64,000 bases of DNA, taken from Pseudomonas moorei. GTDB lineage: Bacteria > Pseudomonadota > Gammaproteobacteria > Pseudomonadales > Pseudomonadaceae. The stretch lies in contig NZ_VZPP01000006.1 in the NCBI RefSeq assembly GCF_008801475.1, positions 186,001 to 250,000 of the forward strand, in the 5' to 3' direction. Of this stretch, positions 1 to 9,627 are shown piece after piece; position 1 is the stretch's first letter, and every line of letters begins with the position of its first letter. The notes under the pieces were generated by a model. It worked only from the letters and a program-made list of their open reading frames with translations, was not told where the DNA came from and ran no database searches. Both the position numbers and the translations under genes were made by a program.

Positions 1-1010
1 GCCGGTGTCAGCAACCCCGCCACTACCCGTGCCAGGGTCGATTTCCCCGACCCCGACTCACCGATCACCCCAATGGCCTGGCCCCGGCGCACGGTCAGGT
101 CGATATCTTCCAGCACGCGGATCGCGGGCATGCCTTGCATGTTCTTGTTGCCGTAACCGGCGGTCAGGCCCTTGATGGTCAACAGCGGTTCGTCTTCAGC
201 GACGCCGCAGGGTGGCCGAATCGTGGTGTCCGGCCGCGCGGCAGCCAGCAAGCTGCGGGTGTATTCGTGAGCCGGGCCTTTGAGCAGCGGCGCGGTGGCG
301 CTCTGTTCGAAAATCTGGCCGCCATTGAGCACGACAATCTGATCGGCCATCTGCGCGACAACCGCCAAGTCGTGGGAGACATAGACCGCCGTCGCCCCAC
401 GTTCCCGGACCACCCGCTTGAAGGCGCGGAGCACATCGATCTGGGTGGTCACGTCGAGGGCGGTGGTCGGTTCGTCCAATACCACCAGCACTGGATCACT
501 GATCAGTGCCATGGCCGCCATCACCCGTTGTAATTGCCCGCCCGAGACCTGGTGCGGGTAGCGCTGGCCAATGTGATCCGGGTCTGGCAGGGCCAGGTCG
601 CGGAACAGTTCGATCGCTTTGGCTTCGAGCACGGCGCGAGTGCCCAGGCCATGAATCAGCGCGCCCTCCACCACTTGGTCGATCAGCCTCTTCGCCGGGT
701 TGAACGCCGCCGCCGCGCTTTGCGCGATGTACGACACCCGATTGCCACGCAGGCCCTGCAGTTCCTTTTCGCTCAGTGCGAGCATGTTGTGCTCACCGAT
801 CTGCACTACACCACCCGACAACCGGCAACCGCGCCGGGCGTAACCGAGCAGCGCCAGGGCTATGGTGGTCTTGCCGGAGCCGGACTCACCGATCAACGCC
901 AGCACTTCACCTTTCTCCAGGGAAAAGCTGACACCTTTGACTATTTCGGTTTCACCGCGCTCGCCACAGGCGACTACGCGCAAGTCTTCTACTCGTATCA
1001 ATTCGCTCAT
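1..1010 (-). CDS. Fused double-domain peptide/nickel-type ABC transporter ATP-binding protein, 3' end cut by window edge
   Basis: Reading leftward from ATG at 1010 gives an open frame to base 1, about 336 residues, so the C-terminus lies outside the window. The first ATPase domain is complete: Walker A GESGSGKT near residue 40, signature VSGGQLQRV, Walker [10 protein letters not shown] and an H-loop [10 protein letters not shown] linker follows, and then a second domain starts with its own Walker A (GESGSGKST). This is the DppD-DppF/GsiA-like fusion in which one chain supplies both nucleotide-binding domains of an oligopeptide-family importer. It would power the two permeases immediately upstream. 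Its ATG lies 1 nt after the stop codon of the DppC-like gene, so translation is probably coupled. The substrate cannot be told from the ATPase. Confidence 0.93.
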   Translation of the reverse strand, partial: MSELIRVEDLRVVACGERGETEIVKGVSFSLEKGEVLALIGESGSGKTTIALALLGYARRGCRLSGGVVQIGEHNMLALSEKELQGLRGNRVSYIAQSAAAAFNPAKRLIDQVVEGALIHGLGTRAVLEAKAIELFRDLALPDPDHIGQRYPHQVSGGQLQRVMAAMALISDPVLVVLDEPTTALDVTTQIDVLRAFKRVVRERGATAVYVSHDLAVVAQMADQIVVLNGGQIFEQSATAPLLKGPAHEYTRSLLAAARPDTTIRPPCGVAEDEPLLTIKGLTAGYGNKNMQGMPAIRVLEDIDLTVRRGQAIGVIGESGSGKSTLARVVAGLLTP

Positions 1011-1011
1011 T

Positions 1012-1887
1012 TCAATGCCCTCCCGTGCGGCGACTACGTCGGGACGACACTCTGTCGATAAACAGATTCACACCAATGGTCAGCGTGCCGATGGCCAGGG
1101 CCGGAATCACGATGGCCGGCGCGCCCTGGTTAAGACCGCCGATGTTTTCCCGTACCAGAGAGCCGAGATCGGCATCCGGCGGTTGCACGCCGAGGCCGAG
1201 GAAGCTCATGCCGCTGAGCAGCAATACAATGAAGCCAAAGCGCAGGCCCAAATCGGTCAGCACCGGGTTGAGCATGTTTGGCAGGATCTCCACGCAGGCG
1301 ATATATAACCGGCGCTCCCCACGGGTACGGGCGACTTGCACGTATTCCAGGGCTTCGATGTTCACCGCCATGCTGCGGGCAATGCGAAACGCACCCGGGG
1401 TGAAGCTCAACACCGCCGTGCAAATCAGCAAGGTCACCGAGGAACCGAAGGCCGAAACCATGATCAGCGCCAGCATCTTGCTCGGGATAGAGATAAAGGC
1501 GTCCATCAAGCGACTGATTACTTCGTCCAGCCATTTCGGCGAAACCACCGACAGCAACGCACAGCCGGTTCCCAGGCCACTGGCCAGTACCGCGGCGATC
1601 AACGCCAGGCCGACGGTGAATCGTGCCCCCACAAGGACACGACTTAGCATGTCGCGACCCAGGTAATCAGTGCCAAACGGGTAAACGGCGCTGATGCTGT
1701 CAAAGACATTGTCGGAGACCACTTCGCCCACCGGGTGCGGTGCCAGCCATGGGCCGAAAATTGCCACCAGCAACCAGACAACGCACATCGCAGCCCCGAT
1801 CAGTCCCAGCCACGCCGGGCCATGAGACACCTTGCCAGCCGCCAGGTCGGGGGTCGCAGGCGTCGATTTCACAATGAGATTGTTCAT
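1012..1887 (-). CDS. DppC-type ABC transporter permease
   Basis: 291-aa inner-membrane permease of the peptide/opine/nickel family. A hydrophobic helix near residue 25 is followed by the family-typical segment PFGTDYLGRDMLSRV, then several further membrane segments and the EAA-type cytoplasmic loop (YVQVARTRGERR) that contacts the ATPase. I chose ATG at 1887 because it forms an ATGA overlap with the stop of the upstream DppB-like gene. A longer frame exists but would overlap that gene by 79 nt. It pairs with the DppB-like protein to form the translocation pore. Confidence 0.93.
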   Translation of the reverse strand: MNNLIVKSTPATPDLAAGKVSHGPAWLGLIGAAMCVVWLLVAIFGPWLAPHPVGEVVSDNVFDSISAVYPFGTDYLGRDMLSRVLVGARFTVGLALIAAVLASGLGTGCALLSVVSPKWLDEVISRLMDAFISIPSKMLALIMVSAFGSSVTLLICTAVLSFTPGAFRIARSMAVNIEALEYVQVARTRGERRLYIACVEILPNMLNPVLTDLGLRFGFIVLLLSGMSFLGLGVQPPDADLGSLVRENIGGLNQGAPAIVIPALAIGTLTIGVNLFIDRVSSRRSRRTGGH

Positions 1888-2840
1888 TGGTTTCTCAGCC
1901 TCGGATTGGACAGAATCGCGCACAGGTCGGCAATCAGCACCAACCCCAGGTACGCAGTGCAAAACAGCATGGTGCAGGCCTGGACCAACGCCATGTCACG
2001 GTTGGTCACGGCATCGACCATCAGGCTGGCGATGCCGGGATAGTTGAAGATCGTCTCGACGATTACCACCCCACCCAGCAGGTACGACAGGCTCAAGGCA
2101 ATGGCATTGGCAATCGGCCCGATCGCGTTGGGCAAGGCATGGCGCAGCACAATGCGCATCGGGCTGACACCTTTGAGCCTAGCCATTTCCACGTAGGGGC
2201 TGTCGAGTTGATCAATTACTGCGGCCCGGGTCATGCGGGCCATTTGCGCGACGATCACGCAACACAGCGTCATCACCGGCAAGGCGTAAGTGCGCATGAA
2301 TTGCCAGGGTGAAGTGATGTCGCTGGCATAGGACAGCGCCGACAACCAACCCAGGTTCACCGCAAAAATCAGAACCGCCAGGGTCGCCACCAAAAACTCC
2401 GGGACAGCGACCATGGCCAGGGTGAAAAAGCTCAGGAAGCTGTCGATGCGCCCACCGCGCCCCATCGCCGAGCCGATGCCCAGAATCAGCGCCACAGGCA
2501 CTGACACCAGCGCCGTGGCGGCCGCCAGCATCAGAGTATTGGGCACCCGCCCGGCCATCAATTCGCCGACCGGCATCGCGTTGGACACCGACAACCCCAT
2601 GTCGCCGCTGAGCAGGTTCATCAGCCAGTGCAGGTAACGCACCACACCGGGTTGGTCGAGCCCCAGTTTCAGGCGCAAGGCCGCCACCTGTTCCGGCGTG
2701 GCGAACTGCCCGAGCGATTGTTGCGCCGCGTCCCCCGGCAATACCGCCGTGATCGCAAACACGACCATGGACACGATCAACAAAGTCACGATCGCGGCGC
2801 CCAGACGCCGGCCGATCAACCACAGTGTGTTGCTATTCAT
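1884..2840 (-). CDS. DppB-type ABC transporter permease
   Basis: 318-aa permease. The N-terminal helix (RRLGAAIVTLLIVSMVVFAI) and the following LPGDAA segment are typical of DppB/OppB proteins. The EAA loop (YVEMARLKGVSPMRIVLRHALPNA) lies about two thirds along, and five to six hydrophobic stretches are visible. It forms the heterodimeric pore with the DppC-like partner, whose start codon overlaps its stop by 4 nt. The binding-protein gene lies 45 nt upstream, consistent with one operon. Confidence 0.93.
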   Translation of the reverse strand: MNSNTLWLIGRRLGAAIVTLLIVSMVVFAITAVLPGDAAQQSLGQFATPEQVAALRLKLGLDQPGVVRYLHWLMNLLSGDMGLSVSNAMPVGELMAGRVPNTLMLAAATALVSVPVALILGIGSAMGRGGRIDSFLSFFTLAMVAVPEFLVATLAVLIFAVNLGWLSALSYASDITSPWQFMRTYALPVMTLCCVIVAQMARMTRAAVIDQLDSPYVEMARLKGVSPMRIVLRHALPNAIGPIANAIALSLSYLLGGVVIVETIFNYPGIASLMVDAVTNRDMALVQACTMLFCTAYLGLVLIADLCAILSNPRLRNQ

Positions 2841-2885
2841 CGCCTACCCTCCTGCACTGTCCCTGCCGTTCAAACCGACGGCTTA

Positions 2886-4523
2886 TCAAGCGTCCAGCCA
2901 GACCTGCTCGGCGAACATATAGCCCATGAAGCCGCCCAGGGGGTTGCTGCCATAACCTTTGATGCGCTGGTCCACGCCGTCGATGTTGCTGATGAACACC
3001 GGCACGCCGATACCGCTGTGCTCATGCACCAGGGTTTGCATGTCTGCGTACATTTTGCTGCGCTTGGCATCGTCGGTTTCACCGCGCGCGAGCATCAGCA
3101 ATTGGTCGAACTGATCGTTCTGCCATCCCGACTCGTTCCACGGTGCTTTCGACTGGAAGAACTGCGAGAACATCACGTCGGCGTTCGGCCGTGGGTTGAT
3201 GTTGCCGAAGCTCAGCGGGTGCTTCATCCAGTGATTGGACCAGTAGCCGTCGCTTGGCAAGCGGTTGACGTCGAGCTTGAGCCCGGCCTGTTTCGCCGAT
3301 TGCTGCAACAGCACAGCAATGTCCACCGAACCGGTGGCGGCCGGCGACGCGACCAGCGGCATGCTGATGCTTTCCATGCCGGCCTTCTTGAGCAGGAACT
3401 TGGCTTTTTCCGGGTCGTACGCGGTCTGCGGCAGGTCGGCGTTGTAGTAGCGTGAACCGGGAGCAATCGGATGGTCGTTACCGACCACGGCAAAGCCACG
3501 GAAGACTGCAGACTTGATCTGTTCGCGGTCCATCAGGTGCTTCATGGCCTGGGTGAATTCCGCGCTTTTTCCGGGCATCTGGTCCTGACGGATAATCAAG
3601 TCAGTGTAGTTGCCCGACGGTGCATCGACGACGCGGTGCTTGGCACTGGCCTTGATACGGGTGGTCGAACGCGGGTTGACCTCGTTGATCATGTGCACAT
3701 CGCCGGACAGCAATGCATTGACTCGCGACGGTTCGTCGGCAATCGCGATGAACTCGATCTCGTCGAGGTACGGCAGGCCGGGTTTCCAGTAGCCGGTGTT
3801 GCGCGCAGCAATCGAACGCACGCCCGGTTTGAACTCCTTGACCTTGAACGGCCCGGTGCCGATACCCTGATTGAAGTCGGTGGTGCCTTCGGGAACGATC
3901 AGCAGGTGCGATACAGCGAGGATCGATGGCAATTCGGCATTTGGTGCGCTGAGGCGGATCTGCACTTCGTTGGTGCCGGTGGCCTTGATCTCGGTAAATT
4001 GCTCCATCAGTGGCATGACTTTGGAACCGGTCAACGGGTCCTTGTGTCGCGACAGCGAATACACCACGTCCGCCGCAGTGAGGGTTTTGCCGTTGTGGAA
4101 GGTCACATCCTTGCGCAGGGTAATGGTCCACAGCGTCGCGTCGGTGTTGTCGATACGCTCAGCCAGTTCCAGCTGCGGCACCAGGTGCATGTCGAAACGG
4201 GTCAGACCGTTGTAGAACATGAAGTGGCGCACGTAGTCGGTGGACAGCGCTCCTTTGGCCGGGTCGAGGGTGTCGGCGGTGGAGCTGGACATGCCGGCGA
4301 CGCGAATCCGCCCGCCCGGCTTGCCCTTGCCTGGAGTCGCTGCCTCTTCGGCAAACAACTTGCCCGCGGTGCCGAACAGGCTACCGGCACCCGCCGCCGC
4401 AACACCCGCCAAACCGAGCATTTGCAGGGCATTACGGCGCGACATGCCGCGATTGAGGCCTTCGAATACTCGCAGGCTGTCCTGGCCGGAAATCAGTTGT
4501 GACTCGATCTTGTTGTCAGTCAT
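2886..4523 (-). CDS. ABC transporter substrate-binding protein, peptide family (SBP_bac_5), Tat-type signal
   Basis: 545-aa extracytoplasmic solute receptor. From the chosen ATG (4523), residues 27-55 carry a twin-arginine-like motif (MSRRNALQML) followed by an Ala/Gly-rich hydrophobic stretch, so export by the Tat system is likely. The mature part has the family signature: LDPAKGALSTDYVRHFMFYNGLTRFD, WTITLRKDVTFHNGKTLTAADVVYS, and GTGPFKVKEF. A frame 31 codons longer exists, but its extra residues do not look like a signal sequence. It presumably delivers a peptide, opine or amine-conjugate to the permeases just downstream. Confidence 0.92.
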   Translation of the reverse strand: MTDNKIESQLISGQDSLRVFEGLNRGMSRRNALQMLGLAGVAAAGAGSLFGTAGKLFAEEAATPGKGKPGGRIRVAGMSSSTADTLDPAKGALSTDYVRHFMFYNGLTRFDMHLVPQLELAERIDNTDATLWTITLRKDVTFHNGKTLTAADVVYSLSRHKDPLTGSKVMPLMEQFTEIKATGTNEVQIRLSAPNAELPSILAVSHLLIVPEGTTDFNQGIGTGPFKVKEFKPGVRSIAARNTGYWKPGLPYLDEIEFIAIADEPSRVNALLSGDVHMINEVNPRSTTRIKASAKHRVVDAPSGNYTDLIIRQDQMPGKSAEFTQAMKHLMDREQIKSAVFRGFAVVGNDHPIAPGSRYYNADLPQTAYDPEKAKFLLKKAGMESISMPLVASPAATGSVDIAVLLQQSAKQAGLKLDVNRLPSDGYWSNHWMKHPLSFGNINPRPNADVMFSQFFQSKAPWNESGWQNDQFDQLLMLARGETDDAKRSKMYADMQTLVHEHSGIGVPVFISNIDGVDQRIKGYGSNPLGGFMGYMFAEQVWLDA

Positions 4524-4617
4524 ATCAGTTGTACCTGTCGAAGATGAGAAGACTCGAGTGCTCCGGTTAGCCGGAGCGTCCTGGAAACGCAAACGACGGT
4601 CACGCGACAACATCAAC

Positions 4618-5892
4618 TCAATGCAAATAGTCCTGAAAACGGTAATAAGCGCCCACGAACGGCAGGAACCACGGCTTGCCGAAGTGCCCGGGAATCGCTG
4701 GCCAGTCGAGTTCGCGCCAAGGGTTGGCCTCGACCTTGCCGGCCATCACCTCGGCCATGACCTGGCCCATGTGCACCGACATCTGCACGCCATGCCCGCT
4801 GTAACCCATGGAGTGATAAACCCCGCCGTGCTGACCAGCACGAGGCAAACGGTCGGAGGTCATGTCCACCAGTCCGCCCCAGCAGTAGTCGATCTTCACG
4901 TTGGCCAATTGCGGGAACATCTGCACCATCGCCGCTTGCAGCACCTTACCGCTCTTTGCGTCATTCACGGTGTCGGACATGGCAAACCGCGCACGGCCGC
5001 CGAACAGCAGGCGGTTGTCCGGAGTCAGGCGGAAGTAGTTGCCGATCATGCGGCTGGTGACATAGGCACGATGACCGGGCAGTAATTGCTCAATCAACGA
5101 CTGCGGCAGGACTTCGGTGACAATCACAAAACTGCCCACCGGCACGATCCGCCGCCGATACCAGCCCAACCCGCCGTGCTGACAGGCACCAGTGGCGAGC
5201 ATCACTTGTCCGGCGTGCAGCGAACCCTTGCTGGTGTTGACCTGATATCCGCCAGCACGGGCTTTCCAGTCCCTTACCGAGGTGCCTTGATGAATGAGCG
5301 CACCATGACGTGCCGCCGCTTCCGCCAGGCCGACACCGAAGCGCCCGACGTGCATCTGCACACCGTTGCGCTGCAGCAAGCCACCGTAGAATTGCGCCGA
5401 ATTCACTTCAGTGCGGGTCTGTTCGGCGCTTAGCAACTCGACATCGGCATCGACTTCCCGGCGAATCAGTTCGCAGGTTCGTGCCAGTCCTTCGTAGTGC
5501 ATCGGCTTGGCTGCCAGTTTCAGCTTGCCGTTGCGGATCAGATCGCAAGCGATTTGCTCCTGTTCCACCAGCGACACCACGCTCTGCACTGCACTTTCGT
5601 AGGCCTTGTAATAGGCCCGAGCCTTGTCGGCACCGAGGCTGGCACTGAGACCGGCGTAGTCCTGGGCCACCCCGGTGTTGCACTGACCGCCGTTGCGTCC
5701 CGAAGCTTCACCGATCACCCGCCCGGCCTCCAGCACTACGACACTGGCGCCTTTCAAGGCCAACGCCCGAGCCGCCGCCAGACCGGTGAAACCGCCACCG
5801 ACGATGGCCACGTCGACCTGCCCGGGCAACGCACCGGGCTGGGCACCGGTGAACGCCGGTGCGGTGTCGAGCCAGTAGGATTCACTGCCCAT
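4618..5892 (-). CDS. FAD-dependent amine/amino-acid oxidoreductase (DAO family)
   Basis: 424-aa flavoenzyme. The dinucleotide-binding motif VAIVGGGFTGLAAARALALKG lies near residue 30 and is followed by VVVLEAGRVIGEASGRNGGQC, typical of the PuuB/OrdL branch that oxidises gamma-glutamylputrescine or secondary amines. A C-terminal FAD contact (YSGHGVQM) is also present. I chose ATG at 5892. An upstream alternative at 5940 would run into the neighbouring HAD gene. Its position between the binding protein and a HAD hydrolase suggests oxidation of the compound the transporter imports. The true substrate is unknown. Confidence 0.88.
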   Translation of the reverse strand: MGSESYWLDTAPAFTGAQPGALPGQVDVAIVGGGFTGLAAARALALKGASVVVLEAGRVIGEASGRNGGQCNTGVAQDYAGLSASLGADKARAYYKAYESAVQSVVSLVEQEQIACDLIRNGKLKLAAKPMHYEGLARTCELIRREVDADVELLSAEQTRTEVNSAQFYGGLLQRNGVQMHVGRFGVGLAEAAARHGALIHQGTSVRDWKARAGGYQVNTSKGSLHAGQVMLATGACQHGGLGWYRRRIVPVGSFVIVTEVLPQSLIEQLLPGHRAYVTSRMIGNYFRLTPDNRLLFGGRARFAMSDTVNDAKSGKVLQAAMVQMFPQLANVKIDYCWGGLVDMTSDRLPRAGQHGGVYHSMGYSGHGVQMSVHMGQVMAEVMAGKVEANPWRELDWPAIPGHFGKPWFLPFVGAYYRFQDYLH

Positions 5893-5936
5893 GTCTAATC
5901 CGCCTATGCCAGGAAAAGTGCCATTACCGTTACAAC

Positions 5937-6605
5937 TCAAAGACCGACCAATGCCGCCAGCCCGCCGATGTCGGTGATTTGCTGGTAGCCGTAGAAGGCA
6001 TTGGCAGGGACTTCATGACCACGGGCGACAAACGCCTTGTTCTTGATCTTCATGTCGTGGGCCGGCATCAGGTCATAACGGAAGCTGGAGGACACATGCA
6101 AGATGTCTTCCGGACCGCAGTTGAGGTTGTCGAGCATGTACTCGAAGGCGGCCAGTCGCGGCTTGTAAGCCTGAGCTTGCTCGGCGGTGAAGACTTTGTG
6201 GAACGGCGCGCCGAGCTTGTCGACGTTGGACATTATCTGGCTGTCACTGGCGTTGGAGAAAATGACCAGGGGAATTTTGTCGGCGATTTTCGACAGGCCT
6301 GCCGGCACGTCAGGGTGCGGCCCCCAGGTGGGTACGGCGTCGTAATACAGCTGGCCTTCGTCGCGGTATTCGATACCCCAACGCTTGCAGGTCCGGGCCA
6401 GGGCGGTCTTGAGGATTTCGTCATAAGGCATCCAGTCACCCATGACCTGATCCAGGCGATAGGCCGAGAAATCCTTGACGAATTGGTCCATCTGCTCCGC
6501 AGGAACGCGATCAGCGAAAATCTCGCGAGTCATCGTGCCCATGTGGAAATTGGTCAGCGTACCGTAGCAGTCGAACGTAATGAATTTGGGGCGAAGAAAG
6601 CTCAT
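5937..6605 (-). CDS. HAD-superfamily hydrolase, haloacid dehalogenase type II-like
   Basis: 222-aa cytoplasmic protein. HAD motif I is FDCYGTLTNF, whose Asp would be the nucleophile. Motif II is IFSNAS, motif III is the Lys in AYKPRLAAFEYML, and a motif IV-like segment follows (HVSSSFRYDLMPAHDM). This layout matches the (S)-2-haloacid dehalogenase branch, but many members act on other substrates such as phosphate esters. It is the most upstream gene of the leftward transporter/oxidase operon, 44 nt before the oxidase start. Function within the pathway is inferred only from context. Confidence 0.85.
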   Translation of the reverse strand: MSFLRPKFITFDCYGTLTNFHMGTMTREIFADRVPAEQMDQFVKDFSAYRLDQVMGDWMPYDEILKTALARTCKRWGIEYRDEGQLYYDAVPTWGPHPDVPAGLSKIADKIPLVIFSNASDSQIMSNVDKLGAPFHKVFTAEQAQAYKPRLAAFEYMLDNLNCGPEDILHVSSSFRYDLMPAHDMKIKNKAFVARGHEVPANAFYGYQQITDIGGLAALVGL

Positions 6606-6901
6606 TGAGTGCGGTCCTGAAGTTCGTTGAGGTCATGGCGTGACTAGCATTCGCTTCATTCCAGAAGCTGTGATGCAACGCTGCAGCACACCGTCATTAC
6701 AACACCGTGAATTCAGCAGATGGCGTTAAAAGTGACCTCTGCTCGATACAAACCACCGTTTTAGCCTCCCCCCTCAGCAGACTTTGCGGCACGCTCCCAC
6801 CTTGGGCAAACCCCGTATTTGTGCGCTTTTATGGACCTTTATAACCCTGTACGACCCGCGCGTACCGTCGTTGACCGCAGAAACTGCGCCGGGCTGAACG
6901 A
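6606..6901. other. Intergenic region upstream of the HAD/transporter operon
   Basis: Between the HAD start and the aldehyde dehydrogenase terminator I see no credible reading frame. The leftward operon promoter must lie here, but I found no convincing -35/-10 or sigma-54 pair. Confidence 0.5.
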
Positions 6902-6933
6902 AAACGGGCGCGTCCCTGAGGAAGCGCCCGTTT
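6902..6933 (-). terminator. Intrinsic terminator after the aldehyde dehydrogenase gene
   Basis: A perfect 10-bp stem (AAACGGGCGC with GCGCCCGTTT, arms 6902-6911 and 6924-6933) has a 12-nt loop. Read leftward it ends in TTTTCG. It lies 61 nt after the aldehyde dehydrogenase stop. Confidence 0.75.
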
Positions 6934-6993
6934 GATGTGGTTTGGAGCCTGCCATCTCTCCGCGGCTGACCGGTTACCTGGGGGGTCGCGGTG

Positions 6994-8466
6994 TTATTGG
7001 AGGATGTCGATCAGTACGCTTTTGAAGCGCAAATTGGCTTCGAATGCTTCTCGCCCCAGGTCCTTGCCGATGCCGGAGCGTTTGTAGCCTCCGGTTGGCA
7101 GGATGTAATCGTTACTACGACCATAGCGGTTGACCCAGACTGTCCCCGCTTCCAACCGCCGGACCAGGCGCAGGGCACGGTTGATGTCGGCAGTATGTAC
7201 CCCCGCCGCCAGACCGTAGGTGGCATGGGCGGCCAGGCTCAGCGCCTGTTCTTCGTCATCGAACGCCTGCACCGTCAGCACCGGGCCGAAGATTTCTTCG
7301 CAGATCGCCGGGTTCTGATTGTCGAGGCCGACCAGTAGTGTCGGTTGGTAGTAAGCACCGCCCAATCCTTCGAACAATCCGCCACCGGTCAGCACTTCGG
7401 CCCCGGCCTGGCGCGAACGCTGGACGATGCCGTCTATGCGCGTGGCCTGGAGCCGGGAAATGATAGGCGACAACGTGCTTTCCGGCGACCAGGTGGGACC
7501 GGGACGAAGCTCTTCGAAGTAGGCGCGCAAATGTGCGATAAACGGTTCCATGATCGAACGCTGAATCAACAACCGCGAACCGGAGACGCACACCTGTCCG
7601 GCGTTGCCGGTAATGGCCAGCGCTACGGTGCGCGCGGTTTTGGCGATGTCCGGCACATCAGCAAACACCAGTTGCGGGCTCTTGCCGCCCAGTTCCAGGG
7701 TGACCGGCTTCGGCCCCACCAGCGCACAGGTGGACATGATGTTTGAACCCGTCGCGGTGGAACCTGTAAAGGTCACCTTGGCGACCCGCGGGTGGCGGCA
7801 CAAGGCATCGCCGGTGATACGGCCATCGCCCTGCACCACGTTGAAAATCCCCGCCGGGATACCCGCCTGCAACGCCAGTTCGGCAAAACGCAGGCTGGAG
7901 AATGGAGTCAGTTCCGAAGGCTTGAGCACCACGGCATTGCCTGCGGCAATTGCCGGCGCGACTTTCCAGGAAGCCATGCTCAGCGGGAAATTCCACGGTG
8001 CGATAGCCGCAATCACCCCGTAGGGTTCGGCGATCTGCATGCCAAGCCGATCGGTCTGGGTTGCGGCGACCTGGCCACCGTGCTTGTCCGCCAGTTCGGC
8101 AAAAAAGCGAATGCCTTCGGCGACATAAGGAATATCCCAGGCCAACACGTCTTTATGCGGTCGGGTCGAACCCACTGCTTCAAGCGGTGCGAGAGTCTCG
8201 GCATCCGCTTCGATCAGATCGGCCCAACGACGCATGACCCGCGCCCGCTCTCGAGGTGGACGGCTAGCCCAATCACTGCGGTTGAACGCCCGCCAGGCAT
8301 CGTTGACGGCTTCGTCCACCAGGTTGGCATCGGCAATCGGCAATCCGGCATACACCTGGCCGTCCGAGGGCCGCGCCACCTCCAGTCCAGTCTGAGCATC
8401 GCGGTATTGCCCGCCAATGAAATGAGCGCTGCGCACAGCGATTAGACGAGGATCAAAACTATCCAT
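6994..8466 (-). CDS. NAD(P)-dependent aldehyde dehydrogenase
   Basis: 490-aa enzyme of normal family length. The cofactor/oxyanion motif is PWNFPL (Asn near residue 159). The general base Glu lies in VTLELGGK (about 258) and the catalytic Cys in GNAGQVCVSG (about 293). It would oxidise an aldehyde to the acid, for example one released by the nearby amine oxidase. ATG at 8466 is preceded by GGAG at a good distance. The longer frame to 8535 has no ribosome site. It is transcribed away from the GNAT gene, with a 242-bp divergent region between them. Confidence 0.93.
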   Translation of the reverse strand: MDSFDPRLIAVRSAHFIGGQYRDAQTGLEVARPSDGQVYAGLPIADANLVDEAVNDAWRAFNRSDWASRPPRERARVMRRWADLIEADAETLAPLEAVGSTRPHKDVLAWDIPYVAEGIRFFAELADKHGGQVAATQTDRLGMQIAEPYGVIAAIAPWNFPLSMASWKVAPAIAAGNAVVLKPSELTPFSSLRFAELALQAGIPAGIFNVVQGDGRITGDALCRHPRVAKVTFTGSTATGSNIMSTCALVGPKPVTLELGGKSPQLVFADVPDIAKTARTVALAITGNAGQVCVSGSRLLIQRSIMEPFIAHLRAYFEELRPGPTWSPESTLSPIISRLQATRIDGIVQRSRQAGAEVLTGGGLFEGLGGAYYQPTLLVGLDNQNPAICEEIFGPVLTVQAFDDEEQALSLAAHATYGLAAGVHTADINRALRLVRRLEAGTVWVNRYGRSNDYILPTGGYKRSGIGKDLGREAFEANLRFKSVLIDILQ

Positions 8467-8708
8467 GGAGCACTCCAGATATGGGCCGGCGAGTCGTTTA
8501 CTCTGGCTTCCATCGTAGAAAAAAAGCCCAGGCATTTGCTGCCGACCTTGCCGTGCAATTAAGTAGTAAATGTGGTCTTGTGGCCTCTGCCTCGCGGAAT
8601 CTGCCGAATGTGCAACACCCCCTTGTCAGCCCTTCAGGCAGATGGGATACAGGCACCATCGCGCTGGAAAACCGGCCGCTCGTGAACCCTGTTTAACGGA
8701 GACTCGCC

Positions 8709-9566
8709 ATGTCCGCCTCGCAACAAACCACTTATGGTTATCGCCCCATGACGGTTGCCGATCTCCCGGCAGCCCACGCGTTGTCCGTGCAATTGAAGTG
8801 GCCCCACCGGCTGGATGACTGGGCCATGGTGCTGCGGATCAGCGACGGCTTTGTGGCGCTCGATGGCGAGCGTCTGATCGGCACAGCATTCGCCTGCCCC
8901 CAAGGTGATTTCGCCACCATCGGGTTGGTGATCGTGAGCGACGACTATCAAGGCAAGGGGATCGGACGCCAATTGATGGAACGGGCGCTTGATGCGTGCC
9001 AGTCACGCATCCCGATTTTGAACGCAACCCTCGCCGGAGCACCGCTTTACGTGAGCCAGGGCTTCGTCGAGTTCGGTCGGATTCTGCAGCACCAAGGTCA
9101 GGCGCAGGCCCCCGCAATTACCCCATTGGCCGATGGTGAAAAATGTCGCCCACTGCATGAGGCCGATAAGGCGCGCGTGCTGGAGCTGGCTAACGCCGGT
9201 ACCGGCCTGGACCGCCGTACCGTGATCACCGACCTGCTTGAGGTCGTCGAGCATTCGGTGGGCATTGAGCGCGATGGCCAACTGCGCGCCTTCGCCATGT
9301 TGCGCCCCTACGGCCGGGGTCGCGGTATTGGCCCGGTGGTCTGCGAGAACCTCGAGCAAGCCCAACATCTGATTGGCGTGTTACTGGCCCAGGTTTCGGA
9401 CACCTTCGTGCGTATCGACATTCCGGCGGATTGTGGCTTGAGCGACTGGCTGGAAACCACCGGCCTCAAGCAGGTTGACACCGTCGCGCAAATGGCCCGC
9501 GGCACACCGCCGCACGCCTCCCACGACGTGCACCAGTTTGCATTGGTCACCCAAGCGCTCGGCTGA
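8709..9566 (+). CDS. GNAT acetyltransferase with a second C-terminal acetyltransferase-like domain
   Basis: 285 aa. The N-terminal half is a GNAT fold with the acetyl-CoA loop VSDDYQGKGIGRQLMERAL (about residues 77-95) and the later segment LYVSQGFVEFGR. The C-terminal half (from about 135) resembles the accessory domain of YitH-type GNAT proteins. ATG follows ACGGAGACTCGCC. The acetyl acceptor is unknown. It sits head-to-tail with a cupin gene and divergent from the aldehyde dehydrogenase, suggesting a role in the same small-molecule pathway. Confidence 0.82.
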   Translation: MSASQQTTYGYRPMTVADLPAAHALSVQLKWPHRLDDWAMVLRISDGFVALDGERLIGTAFACPQGDFATIGLVIVSDDYQGKGIGRQLMERALDACQSRIPILNATLAGAPLYVSQGFVEFGRILQHQGQAQAPAITPLADGEKCRPLHEADKARVLELANAGTGLDRRTVITDLLEVVEHSVGIERDGQLRAFAMLRPYGRGRGIGPVVCENLEQAQHLIGVLLAQVSDTFVRIDIPADCGLSDWLETTGLKQVDTVAQMARGTPPHASHDVHQFALVTQALG

Positions 9567-9627
9567 TAGCTGGCCTCGCTCGAACTCTCTCTACACAACA
9601 TTGTTATTTACAGGGAGTGTCACCCCT

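Noticed and set aside
3471..4502. 343-codon open frame on the plus strand across the binding-protein gene
   Set aside because: Shadow of the SBP_bac_5 gene.
6606..6900. Possible sigma-54 promoter upstream of the transporter operon
   Set aside because: TTGCAT-like and GTGC-like pieces are present, but the GG/GC core and spacing do not fit.
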